Source of the DNA: Lachnospiraceae bacterium NC2004
Lineage (GTDB): Bacteria; Bacillota; Clostridia; Lachnospirales; Lachnospiraceae
Length of the DNA stretch: 64,000 nucleotides
Reading direction: 5' to 3'
NCBI GenBank assembly: GCA_000621905.1
Contig: JHXB01000001.1
Span: forward strand, 310,001 to 374,000
Every line of letters starts with the position of its first letter. Positions within the stretch are counted from its first letter, which is position 1. The position numbers and the translations under genes are program-made. The notes under the pieces were generated by a model that had not been told where the DNA came from, searched no databases, and saw nothing but the letters and a program-made list of their open reading frames with translations. This document shows, piece after piece, positions 53,421 to 62,671 of this stretch.

Positions 53421-53996
53421 ATGGGTACGAAAGAGTTATTAGCTTCGATAGAGGCGATATTATTTGCAATGGGGGAGGCTGTTCCTGTTAAGGATATAGC
53501 TGTTGCGATAGAACAGGACGAAGAGGTTACAGTCGGGTTATGTCATATGCTCATGGACAAGTATAACAATTCTGAGCATGGAATACATGTTATTGAGCTT
53601 GAGCAATCATTTCAAATGTGCACGAATCAGGAGTATTATGAGACTTTGACCAAGATTATCAATACACCTAAGAAGCATGTTCTTACTGATGTTATGCTTG
53701 AGACTCTCTCTATTATCGCGTATTCACAGCCGGTTACCAAGGCGCAGATTGAGAAGATCAGGGGCGTTAAGTGTGACCATGCTGTCAATAAACTATTAGA
53801 GTACAACCTTATCGAAGAGGTTGGAAGGTTAGAGGCACCGGGAAGACCGATGCTTTTTGGAACGACGGAGGATTTCTTAAGATCCTTTGGTGTTAGCTCT
53901 GTTGATGACCTCCCTGTCATTGATGAAGTTAAGCTTGAAGACTTTAAGCAGGAGGCAATCAAAGAGGCTGAACTTGAATTTAATGTCGAGGTGTAA
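53421..53996 (+). CDS. scpB: Segregation and condensation protein B
   Basis: A 191-residue SMC complex partner with two winged-helix domains. Segments: IEAILFAMGEAVPVKDIA, then VMLETLSIIAYSQPVTKAQI, IRGVKCDHAVNKLLEYNLI and GRPMLFGTTEDFLRSFGV. It dimerises and stabilises ScpA on SMC. A short Glu-rich tail ends the protein. Cotranscribed with scpA. Confidence 0.96.
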   Translation: MGTKELLASIEAILFAMGEAVPVKDIAVAIEQDEEVTVGLCHMLMDKYNNSEHGIHVIELEQSFQMCTNQEYYETLTKIINTPKKHVLTDVMLETLSIIAYSQPVTKAQIEKIRGVKCDHAVNKLLEYNLIEEVGRLEAPGRPMLFGTTEDFLRSFGVSSVDDLPVIDEVKLEDFKQEAIKEAELEFNVEV

Positions 53997-53998
53997 TA

Positions 53999-55621
53999 AT
54001 GACCAGGGTTAGTAAAGAACAAAAAGAGGGATTAAAAGGAAGAATTAAGCGTAAAGGTAAGAGCGGTATTACCGCAGTTGTATTTGGTCGAGGACTCATC
54101 ATTGTCTTGATGGTTCTATTGCAACTCTTTATATTCTTATCCATGGTGTTCTGGTTGAGCCAGTATGCTGTAGCTATCTACATTGGTTTTGTGGTTCTTT
54201 CTTCTATCGCTGTTTTGGCGATTATTAACAGTGATTCCAATCCTGCGTTCAAGGTATCGTGGATGGTTCTTATTGCTTTGGCACCTATCGTCGGTGCGGC
54301 TTTATATGTATTTATGTCCAATCAGGCGGGATACAGAACTATTCAGGAGAGGATTAAGAGAAAGAAGGTCGAAGCAAGACCTTATCTTAGACAAGATAAA
54401 GAGATTCTAAACGAACTTTATGAGGATAGTCCGCACGTTGCCGGGGTTGCAAGATATGTTAAGCGCGCTTGCGGTCATCCTGTCTATAAACACAGTAACG
54501 CAAAGTATTACCCTTTGGGTGATGATTTCTTGGAAGATTATATCAATGATCTTAAAAGCGCTACTGATTTCATTTTCATTGAATATTTCATAATTCACAA
54601 TGGGTATATGTGGAACCGGATACTTGATGTTCTTAAAGAGAAGGCGGAGGTCGGCGTTAAGGTTAGGGTTATGTACGACGGTCTTTGTGCATTTACATCG
54701 GTTCCTATTAACTATGCCAAGAAACTTACCAAGCACAGTATTGAGTGTAGGGTGTATGCTTCGATGAAGCCTGCACTTTCGTCTGTTCAGAACAACCGTG
54801 ACCATAGAAAGATTACAGTTATTGACGGGAAGATTGCTTATACCGGCGGTGTTAACTTAAGTGACGAGTACATCAACAAGATTGTGAGGTTCGGTCACTG
54901 GAAGGACTGTGCAATAAGGCTTACCGGTGATGTCGTGACATCTATGACCTGCATGTTCATGACTATGTGGGGAATAGATGACGCTAAGAATATCAAGAGA
55001 AATGTCTACGATGAGGAAGAGGAATATGACAGGTTCCTAAAGGGTGCTGGTATTCACTCTGACATTTCAAATGATGGCTATATGATTCCTTATAATGACA
55101 ATCCATATGATGAGTACAATATCGCTAAGCATTTGTATTTGGATGTGATTAACAGGGCCAATGATTATGTCTACATTTTCACACCGTATCTGATTCTTGA
55201 TAATGAGACGGTAGAAGCGCTTTGTTATGCGGGTAACAGGGGAGTTGACGTCGCTATCATTGTTCCTCATATTCCTGATAAGAAGTATGCATTTAAGCTG
55301 GGAAGAAACTATTACGAGAAGTTGATGCTTAATAAGGTTAAGATATATGAGTATACTCCGGGATTTGTTCACTCGAAGGTTATACTTGCCGACGATAAAT
55401 ACGCTATATGCGGAAGCTCCAATATGGACTTTAGGAGCTTTTATCTTCATTATGAATGCGGCGTTTATATGTACAAATGCTCTGAGATACTTGAGCTTAA
55501 GAGGGATTTTCTTGATACTTTAGAGAAATGCCAGAGAGAGACACTTATCACCGTTAGGAATTATCCTATCAGAAGTAAGATTGACGGGGCTATTTTAAAA
55601 CTTATTGCTCCTTTGATGTAG
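53999..55621 (+). CDS. cls: Cardiolipin synthase
   Basis: A 540-residue phospholipase D-superfamily membrane enzyme. Two N-terminal membrane helices (about 30-65 and 75-100) precede two HKD motifs: DHRKITVIDGKIAYTGGVNL (about 265) and FVHSKVILADDKYAICGSSN (about 460). It joins two phosphatidylglycerols to give cardiolipin and glycerol. It starts 2 bases after scpB. PgsA at 25.5 kb supplies its substrate. Confidence 0.94.
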   Translation: MTRVSKEQKEGLKGRIKRKGKSGITAVVFGRGLIIVLMVLLQLFIFLSMVFWLSQYAVAIYIGFVVLSSIAVLAIINSDSNPAFKVSWMVLIALAPIVGAALYVFMSNQAGYRTIQERIKRKKVEARPYLRQDKEILNELYEDSPHVAGVARYVKRACGHPVYKHSNAKYYPLGDDFLEDYINDLKSATDFIFIEYFIIHNGYMWNRILDVLKEKAEVGVKVRVMYDGLCAFTSVPINYAKKLTKHSIECRVYASMKPALSSVQNNRDHRKITVIDGKIAYTGGVNLSDEYINKIVRFGHWKDCAIRLTGDVVTSMTCMFMTMWGIDDAKNIKRNVYDEEEEYDRFLKGAGIHSDISNDGYMIPYNDNPYDEYNIAKHLYLDVINRANDYVYIFTPYLILDNETVEALCYAGNRGVDVAIIVPHIPDKKYAFKLGRNYYEKLMLNKVKIYEYTPGFVHSKVILADDKYAICGSSNMDFRSFYLHYECGVYMYKCSEILELKRDFLDTLEKCQRETLITVRNYPIRSKIDGAILKLIAPLM

Positions 55622-55642
55622 ATTGGTATGGAGGCGGATGCT

Positions 55643-57475
55643 TTGAGAAATGAGATTGTTAAGCTTCAAGAGCTTATGAAGCAGGAGAATATTGATTATT
55701 ATTATGTCGTGACATCGGATTACCATGGCTCTGAGTATACGGCACCATATTTCTCTGTCAGAGAGTATCTTTCGGGATTTACGGGCTCGGCAGGAAGCTT
55801 GATAATTACCAGAGATGAGTGTTATCTCTGGACTGACGGAAGGTATTTTGTTCAGGCTAAAGATGAGCTTGAGGGTTCCGGTATCGCACTTATGAAGATG
55901 GGAGAGAAGGGAGTACCTAACATTCCTGATTTCTTAGCGGAGAATATGAATGATGGCGAGGCTCTTGCGTTTGACGGACGTACGGTTGCTGCTGACATTT
56001 GCATCAGGATAAATGATAAGTTAAAAGGTAAGGATGTTAAGATTATCAAGGATATTGACCTTGGCGGCAGAGTGTATGATGAGTCAGGGGTAAGACCTGA
56101 GCTTAAGTTCAGTGAGGTTAATGACTATCCAATTACATATGCAGGTGTAAGCAGGGGAGATAAGATTGCCGCGGTTAGGGCGAAGATTAACGAGGACGGC
56201 ATCGTGTGTTATGTTATAACATCTCTTGATGAGATTGCGTGGCTGTTTAACTTAAGAGGTCATGATGTCCCTATGAATCCGGTGTTTATGTCATATGCTG
56301 TGATTTGTGGTGATAAGGTTTCGTTATATGTTAATTTAGACTCTGTTGATGATGAATTAAAGGCAGCTCTTAAGAATGATGGCATTGATTTATATGACTA
56401 TTCATCATTTTACGAGGAGTTAAAGAACATTGACGCCCCGTTTTATCTTGATAAGAGTAAGGCAAACTCTGCTGCATTTGACTATGCTAAAGCTAGTGGC
56501 GGCGGACATATAAGATCGCTTATAGCGTTAATGAAGGCAGTTAAGAACGATACAGAGCTTGAAGGAATAAGAGATGCTCATATCAAGGATGCTGTTGCTT
56601 ATGTAAGATTCTTAGCTTGGTTTAATGAGAGAGAGACTGACAGGTTTGACAGATTAGTTGATGATGAAGGAAATGTCCTGACTGAGATTGGTCTTTCTGA
56701 CAGATTGGAAGCTGAACGAAAGAAGATGGAAGGTTATGTTGAGCCGAGCTTTGATCCTATATCTGCGATAGGAGAGCATGGGGCTATTATTCATTACAGC
56801 GCTGACGAGGAATCTGATGCTGAGATTAATACGGACACATTTTTATTGATGGATACAGGCTCTCAGTTTATGAGCGGTACGACCGATATTACAAGGACTA
56901 CAGCTTTAGGTGATGTGACTCCTAAGATGAAGGAGCTATATACTGCTGTTCTTAAGGGCAATCTTAGGCTTATGAACACCAGATTTACCAAGGGTTCAAG
57001 GGGTGAGAATCTTGATATTGTCGCAAGAACTCCACTTTGGGAGCTTGGATATGACTTTAAACACGGAACAGGCCATGGTGTCGGTTGTTACTTAAATGTA
57101 CATGAATCCCCTGTAGCCATAAGAAACAAGATATTTGATGACAGGGACAACTCGTGTGAACTTTTACCCGGTATGATAGTCTCTAACGAGCCCGGAGTCT
57201 ACATAGAGGGAGAGTTTGGAATAAGACTTGAGAATCTTTTAGAGGTTGTACAGTTAGAGAGTACCGACTATGCTGAGTTTTATGGGTTTAGACCTCTGAC
57301 ATTGGTTCCGTTTGACAAGGAATCTATTCTTTTTGAGCAGATGAGCGCTGAAGAGAAGGAAATGCTTAATGACTATCATATCCTTGTATACAATACATTG
57401 AGGGACTACCTTGAAGATGAGGCGGATGAGGATGTGCTTGACTTCCTATTTGATGCTACAAGACCTGTAAGATAA
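55643..57475 (+). CDS. Xaa-Pro aminopeptidase (aminopeptidase P, M24B)
   Basis: A large, eukaryote-like aminopeptidase P of about 610 residues. Two N-terminal creatinase-like domains (GFTGSAGSLIITRDECYLWT near residue 45; KIAAVRAKINEDGI) precede the M24 catalytic domain: LLMDTGSQFMSGTTDITRTT (metal-binding Asp pair), GTGHGVGCYLNVHE (His), NEPGVYIEGEFGIRLENL (Glu residues). It removes N-terminal residues before proline. An ATG at 55628 has no RBS; GGAGG at 55630-55634 lies 8 bases before TTG 55643, so I choose the TTG. A terminator follows. Confidence 0.93.
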   Translation: MRNEIVKLQELMKQENIDYYYVVTSDYHGSEYTAPYFSVREYLSGFTGSAGSLIITRDECYLWTDGRYFVQAKDELEGSGIALMKMGEKGVPNIPDFLAENMNDGEALAFDGRTVAADICIRINDKLKGKDVKIIKDIDLGGRVYDESGVRPELKFSEVNDYPITYAGVSRGDKIAAVRAKINEDGIVCYVITSLDEIAWLFNLRGHDVPMNPVFMSYAVICGDKVSLYVNLDSVDDELKAALKNDGIDLYDYSSFYEELKNIDAPFYLDKSKANSAAFDYAKASGGGHIRSLIALMKAVKNDTELEGIRDAHIKDAVAYVRFLAWFNERETDRFDRLVDDEGNVLTEIGLSDRLEAERKKMEGYVEPSFDPISAIGEHGAIIHYSADEESDAEINTDTFLLMDTGSQFMSGTTDITRTTALGDVTPKMKELYTAVLKGNLRLMNTRFTKGSRGENLDIVARTPLWELGYDFKHGTGHGVGCYLNVHESPVAIRNKIFDDRDNSCELLPGMIVSNEPGVYIEGEFGIRLENLLEVVQLESTDYAEFYGFRPLTLVPFDKESILFEQMSAEEKEMLNDYHILVYNTLRDYLEDEADEDVLDFLFDATRPVR

Positions 57476-57482
57476 CTATAAA

Positions 57483-57514
57483 AGTGCCTAAGTAATGTAT
57501 TTAGGCGCTTTTTT
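57483..57514 (+). terminator. Terminator after aminopeptidase P
   Basis: AGTGCCTAA (57483-57491) pairs with TTAGGCGCT (57501-57509), followed by TTTTT. Confidence 0.9.
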
Positions 57515-57554
57515 AGATGTTCATAAATAATTTAGCCGTTTTAAATAGTTTGTC

Positions 57555-57583
57555 TTGAACATTTGACACTTTGCGGTTATAAT
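57555..57583 (+). promoter_or_regulatory. Promoter of the carboxyltransferase/Na+ pump operon
   Basis: TTGAAC (57555-57560), a 17-base spacer and TATAAT (57578-57583), about 76 bases before the first gene. Confidence 0.82.
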
Positions 57584-57659
57584 AGTACAAGCGAAAAATT
57601 GGTTTTTATCTTTTTTTTTGCGATAACAACCTAAAATAATATAATATGGAGGGCTAACA

Positions 57660-59078
57660 ATGAGCAATTCAAACAATGTTTCAGCAAGAGAGAGAATAGC
57701 CTCTTTACTTGATGATTCAAGCTTCGTTGAAGTTGGAAGCTATGTTCAGGCAAGAAGCACTGACTTTAACGTATCAGCAGCTGACAATCCGGCAGACGGT
57801 GTTGTTACCGGTTACGGTGTAATCGATGGCAAGCTTGTTTATGTCTACAGTCAGGATGCTTCAGTATTTGGAGGCGCTATTGGTGAGATGCATGCCAAGA
57901 AGATCGCTAACATTTACAATATGGCGCTTAAGATGGGCGCACCTGTAATTGGTCTTATCGACTGTGCAGGATTACGTTTACAGGAGGCAACAGATGCCTT
58001 ATACGGTTTTGGTTCTATTTTTAAGAAGCAGGCCTATGCATCCGGGGTTATACCACAGATAACAGGAATTTTTGGCAATTGTGGAGGAGGTTGCTCTATT
58101 ATTCCTGCGATGAGTGACTTTACATTCATGACTAAGGATGCCAAGCTCTTTGTCAACAGTCCTAATGCAATAAAGGGCAATTCAGAAGAGAAGTGCGATA
58201 CTGCATCTGCTTCTTACCAGGCAGAGCAGGCTGGTTCTGTAGATGGCGTATTTGACACCGAAGCAGAAGTGTTAGGTCAGATTAGACAGCTCGTGTCTAT
58301 TCTTCCTTCTAACAATGAAGAGGATGCACTTGATGAGAATTGTCAGGATGATCTTAATCGTGAGATTGCAGGCATGGAAGGATATGTATCAGATCCAAGA
58401 AGTGCTTTAATCTCTCTTTCAGACGGCAATTTCTTCTTAGAGTCTAAGAAGGATTATGCAACAGGAGTGCTTACAGCATTTATCAAGCTTAACGGTGCTA
58501 CTGTAGGTTGTATTGCCAACGCATCTGATGAGATGACTATCTGTCCTAACTGTACAGATAAGGCTTCAGAATTTATCAAGTTCTGTGATTCTTTCAATAT
58601 TCCAATCTTGACATTGGTTAACGTTAAGAACTTCAAGGCTACCGAGTGCGCTGAGAAGCGTATGTCTAAGGCAGCGGGAAGACTTATATTCAACTATGTT
58701 AACGCAACAGTACCTAAGGTTACTGTTTATACAGGTGAGGTATTCGGTACAGCCGGATTAGCTTTTGCTTCTAAGACTACCGGTGCTGATATCGTATACG
58801 CTTGGCCTGATGCTAAATTCTCAACCATGAAGGCTGAGGATGCAGTGTCTATCATCTGCGCTGATGAGCTTAACAAGGCTAAAGACAAGAAGGCTGCCAA
58901 GGATGAGCTTGTTAAGGAGTTCGTTGACAAGCAGAGCAGTTCACTTGCTGCAGCCAAGAGAGGCTATATCGATGATATTATCACACCTTCTGCTACAAGA
59001 AAGCGTGTTATAGCTGCATTTGAGATGCTTTACACTAAGAGAGAAGAAAGACCTCTGAAGAAACATGGTACAGTGTAA
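57660..59078 (+). CDS. Acyl-CoA carboxyltransferase subunit (MmdA/12S-like)
   Basis: A 472-residue carboxyltransferase of the crotonase-like MmdA/PccB family. SARERIASLLDDSSFVEVGS is the N-terminal signature, followed by GVIDGKLVYVYSQDASVFGG, IGLIDCAGLRLQEATDA, FGNCGGGCSIIPAMSDF and a second half-domain (GFELTTL-like region VGCIANASDEMTI, then AGEV-type VYTGEVFGTAGLAF). Usual MmdA is about 510 residues, so it is somewhat short. It would move carboxyl between biotin and an acyl-CoA such as methylmalonyl-CoA. It is the first gene of the operon with OadG-, biotin-carrier-, OadB- and OadA-like genes. Confidence 0.88.
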   Translation: MSNSNNVSARERIASLLDDSSFVEVGSYVQARSTDFNVSAADNPADGVVTGYGVIDGKLVYVYSQDASVFGGAIGEMHAKKIANIYNMALKMGAPVIGLIDCAGLRLQEATDALYGFGSIFKKQAYASGVIPQITGIFGNCGGGCSIIPAMSDFTFMTKDAKLFVNSPNAIKGNSEEKCDTASASYQAEQAGSVDGVFDTEAEVLGQIRQLVSILPSNNEEDALDENCQDDLNREIAGMEGYVSDPRSALISLSDGNFFLESKKDYATGVLTAFIKLNGATVGCIANASDEMTICPNCTDKASEFIKFCDSFNIPILTLVNVKNFKATECAEKRMSKAAGRLIFNYVNATVPKVTVYTGEVFGTAGLAFASKTTGADIVYAWPDAKFSTMKAEDAVSIICADELNKAKDKKAAKDELVKEFVDKQSSSLAAAKRGYIDDIITPSATRKRVIAAFEMLYTKREERPLKKHGTV

Positions 59079-59091
59079 AGGGGTGATTTAG

Positions 59092-59448
59092 ATGTTGATG
59101 TTAGCAAGTCAAGGAGGAGATGCGCTTAATCCAACAGTCTCAATCATGATAGCCAATTCTTTGATGGGTATTTTGATTGTATTCTGTGTGCTTATTTTCA
59201 TTTCCTTTATCATAAGTTTATTTAAGTATTTGCCGGGTTCCGGCGCAGCTAAGCCAAAACCAGCACCTGCTGCTCCAAAACCAGCTGTAGCGCCTAAAGC
59301 ACCAGCTAAGGCTTCAGAGAATCTAGTTAATGATCAAGAGCTCGTTGCTGTTATCACAGCAGCTATATATGCGTATGAGAGTTCTGTCGGTGGAGCAAGT
59401 GTGAGTGGAGATCCACTTGTAGTTCGTTCTATCAGAAGAGCAAGATAA
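59092..59448 (+). CDS. oadG: Small membrane subunit of a Na+-pump decarboxylase (OadG-like)
   Basis: A 118-residue protein with one membrane helix (MGILIVFCVLIFISFIISLF), an Ala/Pro/Lys-rich linker, then a C-terminal helix with AVITAAIYAYE that is typical of OadG/MmdD. It anchors the soluble carboxyltransferase part to the OadB pump. GGGGTGA precedes the ATG; the gene starts 13 bases after the carboxyltransferase. Confidence 0.85.
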   Translation: MLMLASQGGDALNPTVSIMIANSLMGILIVFCVLIFISFIISLFKYLPGSGAAKPKPAPAAPKPAVAPKAPAKASENLVNDQELVAVITAAIYAYESSVGGASVSGDPLVVRSIRRAR

Positions 59449-59469
59449 ATATTTAGGAGGAATTATCTA

Positions 59470-59844
59470 ATGAAGAATTATAAGATTACCGTTAATGGTA
59501 CTACATATGATGTAACTGTTGAGGATGGAGCAGGCGGAAGTTCAGCTCCTGTAGCTGCCGCTCCTGTTGCAGCTGCACCTGCACCTGCTGCAGCACCAGC
59601 CGCACCTAAGGCTTCATCAGGTTCTGCAGGTAGCGTTACAGTTAACTCACCAATGCCTGGTAAGATTTTATCAATTAAGGCATCAGAGGGCCAGTCAGTT
59701 TCTAAGGGAGATGTACTTATGGTCCTTGAGGCTATGAAGATGGAGAATGAGATTGTAGCTCCTTCTGATGGTACTGTTGCAAGTATTAATGTTAATGAAG
59801 GTGCTTCAGTTGAGGCAGGAGACCTTCTTGCATCTTTGAACTAA
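59470..59844 (+). CDS. Biotin carboxyl carrier protein
   Basis: A 124-residue protein with an N-terminal segment KNYKITVNGTTYDVTVED, an Ala/Pro linker and a C-terminal biotinyl domain. The biotinylated lysine is in EAMKMENEI (about residue 90), with SPMPGKILSIK before it. It is like the 1.3S subunit of transcarboxylase and MmdC. It probably shuttles CO2 between the acyl-CoA or oxaloacetate carboxyltransferases and the OadB pump. AGGAGG upstream. Confidence 0.95.
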   Translation: MKNYKITVNGTTYDVTVEDGAGGSSAPVAAAPVAAAPAPAAAPAAPKASSGSAGSVTVNSPMPGKILSIKASEGQSVSKGDVLMVLEAMKMENEIVAPSDGTVASINVNEGASVEAGDLLASLN

Positions 59845-59887
59845 TCGATTACAGTATCGACTACTTTTATCAGGAGGTAATACCTAG

Positions 59888-61018
59888 ATGGATTATGTTG
59901 TTAATACATTGGAGAATTTGGCCGGTCAGACAGCATTTACCACACTTTACTGGGGTAATTATGTTATGATCTTAGTTGCCTTCTTCTTCTTGTTTTTGGC
60001 AATAGCTAAAGGTTTTGAGCCATTACTTTTGGTTCCTATATCTTTTGGTATGTTGCTATCTAATATGTTCCCCGGCATTATTGCCGAAGGCGGACTTTTA
60101 CATTACTTTTATATGCTCGATGAAGCGAGTATATTGCCTTCACTCATTTTCCTGGGTGTAGGTGCGATGACAGACTTTGGTCCGTTGATTGCGAACCCTA
60201 AGAGTTTTGTCTTAGGTGCTGCTGCACAGTTTGGTATTTATACCGCTTACTTCCTTGCTATGGCAATGGGATTTAACGGTAAGGAAGCTGCAGCTATCTC
60301 TATTATCGGTGGTGCGGATGGTCCTACATCAATCTTCCTTGCAGGTAAGCTTGGACTTGGTGATACACTTATGGGACCTATCGCGGTTGCTGCTTATTCT
60401 TACATGGCTTTGGTTCCTGTTATTCAGCCACCAATCATGAAGCTTCTTACAACCGATAAAGAGCGTAAGATTAAGATGGGACAGCTTCGTCCTGTTAGTA
60501 AGTTAGAGCGTATCTTATTCCCTATCGTTGTTACTGTAGTTGTTGTTCTTTTGCTTCCTACTACAGCACCACTTGTAGGTATGCTTATGCTCGGTAACCT
60601 CTTTAGAGAGTGTGGCGTTGTTAAGCAGCTTACAGAGACTGCATCTAACGCATTGATGTATATCGTTGTTATCTTACTTGGTACCTCAGTTGGTGCTACA
60701 ACTACCGCACAGGCATTCCTTAAGCTTTCTACACTTAAGATCGTGCTTCTCGGACTTATTGCATTTGCATTCGGTACTGCAGCAGGTGTTGTTTTCGGTA
60801 AGATTATGTGTAAGGTTACCAAGGGAGGCGTTAATCCTCTTATCGGTTCTGCGGGTGTATCTGCGGTTCCTATGGCAGCCAGAGTATCTCAGAATGTCGG
60901 TTCAGAATATGACCCAACCAACTTCCTATTGATGCATGCGATGGGACCTAACGTTGCGGGAGTTATTGGTACTGCGGTTGCGGCCGGTACATTTATGGCG
61001 ATATTTGGTGTATTTTGA
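59888..61018 (+). CDS. oadB: Na+-translocating decarboxylase beta subunit (OadB-like)
   Basis: A 376-residue integral membrane protein of the OadB/GcdB/MmdB family, which decarboxylates carboxybiotin and exports Na+. Conserved segments: [19 protein letters not shown] with the key Asp, [20 protein letters not shown], and [19 protein letters not shown], then [21 protein letters not shown]. Around ten hydrophobic helices are visible. AGGAGGT precedes the ATG. Confidence 0.95.
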   Translation: MDYVVNTLENLAGQTAFTTLYWGNYVMILVAFFFLFLAIAKGFEPLLLVPISFGMLLSNMFPGIIAEGGLLHYFYMLDEASILPSLIFLGVGAMTDFGPLIANPKSFVLGAAAQFGIYTAYFLAMAMGFNGKEAAAISIIGGADGPTSIFLAGKLGLGDTLMGPIAVAAYSYMALVPVIQPPIMKLLTTDKERKIKMGQLRPVSKLERILFPIVVTVVVVLLLPTTAPLVGMLMLGNLFRECGVVKQLTETASNALMYIVVILLGTSVGATTTAQAFLKLSTLKIVLLGLIAFAFGTAAGVVFGKIMCKVTKGGVNPLIGSAGVSAVPMAARVSQNVGSEYDPTNFLLMHAMGPNVAGVIGTAVAAGTFMAIFGVF

Positions 61019-61057
61019 TTATTAATTGATTAATATATAGTTTAGGAGGATTATTTT

Positions 61058-62569
61058 ATGGGTAATAAGAAGAATGGCAAGAAATCTTCTTCAGAGAATA
61101 CTGCACCTAAGAAGGAGCAGGAGAAGGTTCAGGCTACTAATACCGAATCTAAGACAGTGGCTAAAAAGCCTGTTAAGATTACAGAGACAGTGCTTCGTGA
61201 CGCACATCAGTCTCTTATTGCTACTCGTATGACCACCGAGCAGATGCTTCCTATCATCGACAAGATGGATCAGGTTGGATACAACTCAGTAGAGTGCTGG
61301 GGTGGTGCTACATTTGACGCATGTTTACGTTTCCTCAAGGAAGATCCTTGGGTAAGACTTAGAAAGTTAAAAGATGGCTTCAAGAAGACACCTTTACAGA
61401 TGCTCTTCAGAGGTCAGAACATCTTAGGATATAGCCCATATCCGGATGACGTTGTTGAGTACTTCGTTCAGAAGTCAGCAGCTAACGGTATTGATATCAT
61501 CCGTATCTTTGACTGTCTTAACGATCTTCGTAACTTAGAGACAGCGGTTAAGGCTGCTAACAAAGAGAAGGCACACGCACAGATAGCTCTTTCATACACT
61601 CTTGGTGATGCTTATACAATGGATTATTGGAAAGATATCGCTAAGCGTATTGAGGAGATGGGTGCAGATTCTATCTGTATTAAGGATATGGCTGGTCTTT
61701 TGGTTCCTGATCAGGCTACCAAGCTTGTTAAGGCTCTTAAGGCTGGTACCAAGCTTCCTATCGATATCCATACCCACTATACTTCAGGTATGGCAGCTAT
61801 GACATATATGAAGGCAGTTGAGGCAGGTGCTGATATCATCGATACAGCTATGAGTCCATTGGCTCTTGGTACTTCACAGCCTGCAACTGAGGTTATGGCT
61901 CAGGCATTTGCAGGAACAGAATTCGATCCTGGATTCGATCAGAAGTTACTTGCTGAGATAGCAGATCACTTTAGACCACTTAGAGAAGAGTGGCTTGAGA
62001 GTGGCTTACTTAGCCCTAAGGTAATGGGTGTTAATGTTAAGACATTACAGTATCAGGTTCCTGGTGGAATGTTATCTAACCTTGTTTCTCAGCTTAAGGA
62101 TATGCACGCTGAAGACAAGTTTGATGAAGTGTTAGAGGAAGTTCCTAGAGTTCGTAAGGACTTTGGTGAGCCACCACTTGTTACACCTTCATCACAGATC
62201 GTAGGTACTCAGGCTGTTCTTAATGTCGTAACAGGTGAGAGATATAAGATGCTTACTAAGGAGTCTAAGGACTTACTTGTTGGTAAGTATGGTCAGACAG
62301 TTAAACCTATGAATAAGGATGTTCAGAAGAAGGCTCTTGACAGTCTCGGAATGAAGAAGCCTATCACATATCGCCCTGCTGACGATATTGAGCCGGGCTT
62401 AGAGAAGTTCGAGAAGGAGATAGTAGAGTACAAGCAGCAGGATGAGGATGTGCTTTCATATGCACTCTTCCCACAGGTTGCAACTGACTTCTTTAAGTAT
62501 CGTCAGGCTCAGGACACCGGTTTTGATGCATCTAAGGGTGATACAGTTAACAAGACTTATCCGGTTTAA
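61058..62569 (+). CDS. oadA: Oxaloacetate decarboxylase alpha / pyruvate carboxylase subunit B-like (5S)
   Basis: A 503-residue carboxyltransferase of the OadA/PycB/5S family. A Lys-rich N-terminal extension of about 40 residues precedes KITETVLRDAHQSLIATRMT (the DRDG-type metal motif). Next come GGATFDACLRFLKEDPW, RGQNILGYSPYPDDV, CIKDMAGLL (metal Lys region) and IDIHTHYTSGMA. The protein ends without a biotinyl domain, which here is the separate carrier. It works on oxaloacetate/pyruvate. A perfect terminator follows, ending the five-gene operon. Confidence 0.93.
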   Translation: MGNKKNGKKSSSENTAPKKEQEKVQATNTESKTVAKKPVKITETVLRDAHQSLIATRMTTEQMLPIIDKMDQVGYNSVECWGGATFDACLRFLKEDPWVRLRKLKDGFKKTPLQMLFRGQNILGYSPYPDDVVEYFVQKSAANGIDIIRIFDCLNDLRNLETAVKAANKEKAHAQIALSYTLGDAYTMDYWKDIAKRIEEMGADSICIKDMAGLLVPDQATKLVKALKAGTKLPIDIHTHYTSGMAAMTYMKAVEAGADIIDTAMSPLALGTSQPATEVMAQAFAGTEFDPGFDQKLLAEIADHFRPLREEWLESGLLSPKVMGVNVKTLQYQVPGGMLSNLVSQLKDMHAEDKFDEVLEEVPRVRKDFGEPPLVTPSSQIVGTQAVLNVVTGERYKMLTKESKDLLVGKYGQTVKPMNKDVQKKALDSLGMKKPITYRPADDIEPGLEKFEKEIVEYKQQDEDVLSYALFPQVATDFFKYRQAQDTGFDASKGDTVNKTYPV

Positions 62570-62602
62570 TTGATTAATACCAGATATATGCATTTGATAA
62601 TG

Positions 62603-62637
62603 GATGTTGAAGCTTAATTGCTTCAACATCTGTTTTT
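62603..62637 (+). terminator. Terminator after the carboxyltransferase operon
   Basis: A perfect 11-bp stem GATGTTGAAGC/GCTTCAACATC (62603-62613 with 62620-62630), followed by TGTTTTT. Confidence 0.9.
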
Positions 62638-62671
62638 AACTATATATTACAAATGGTGAGGTATAGATATT

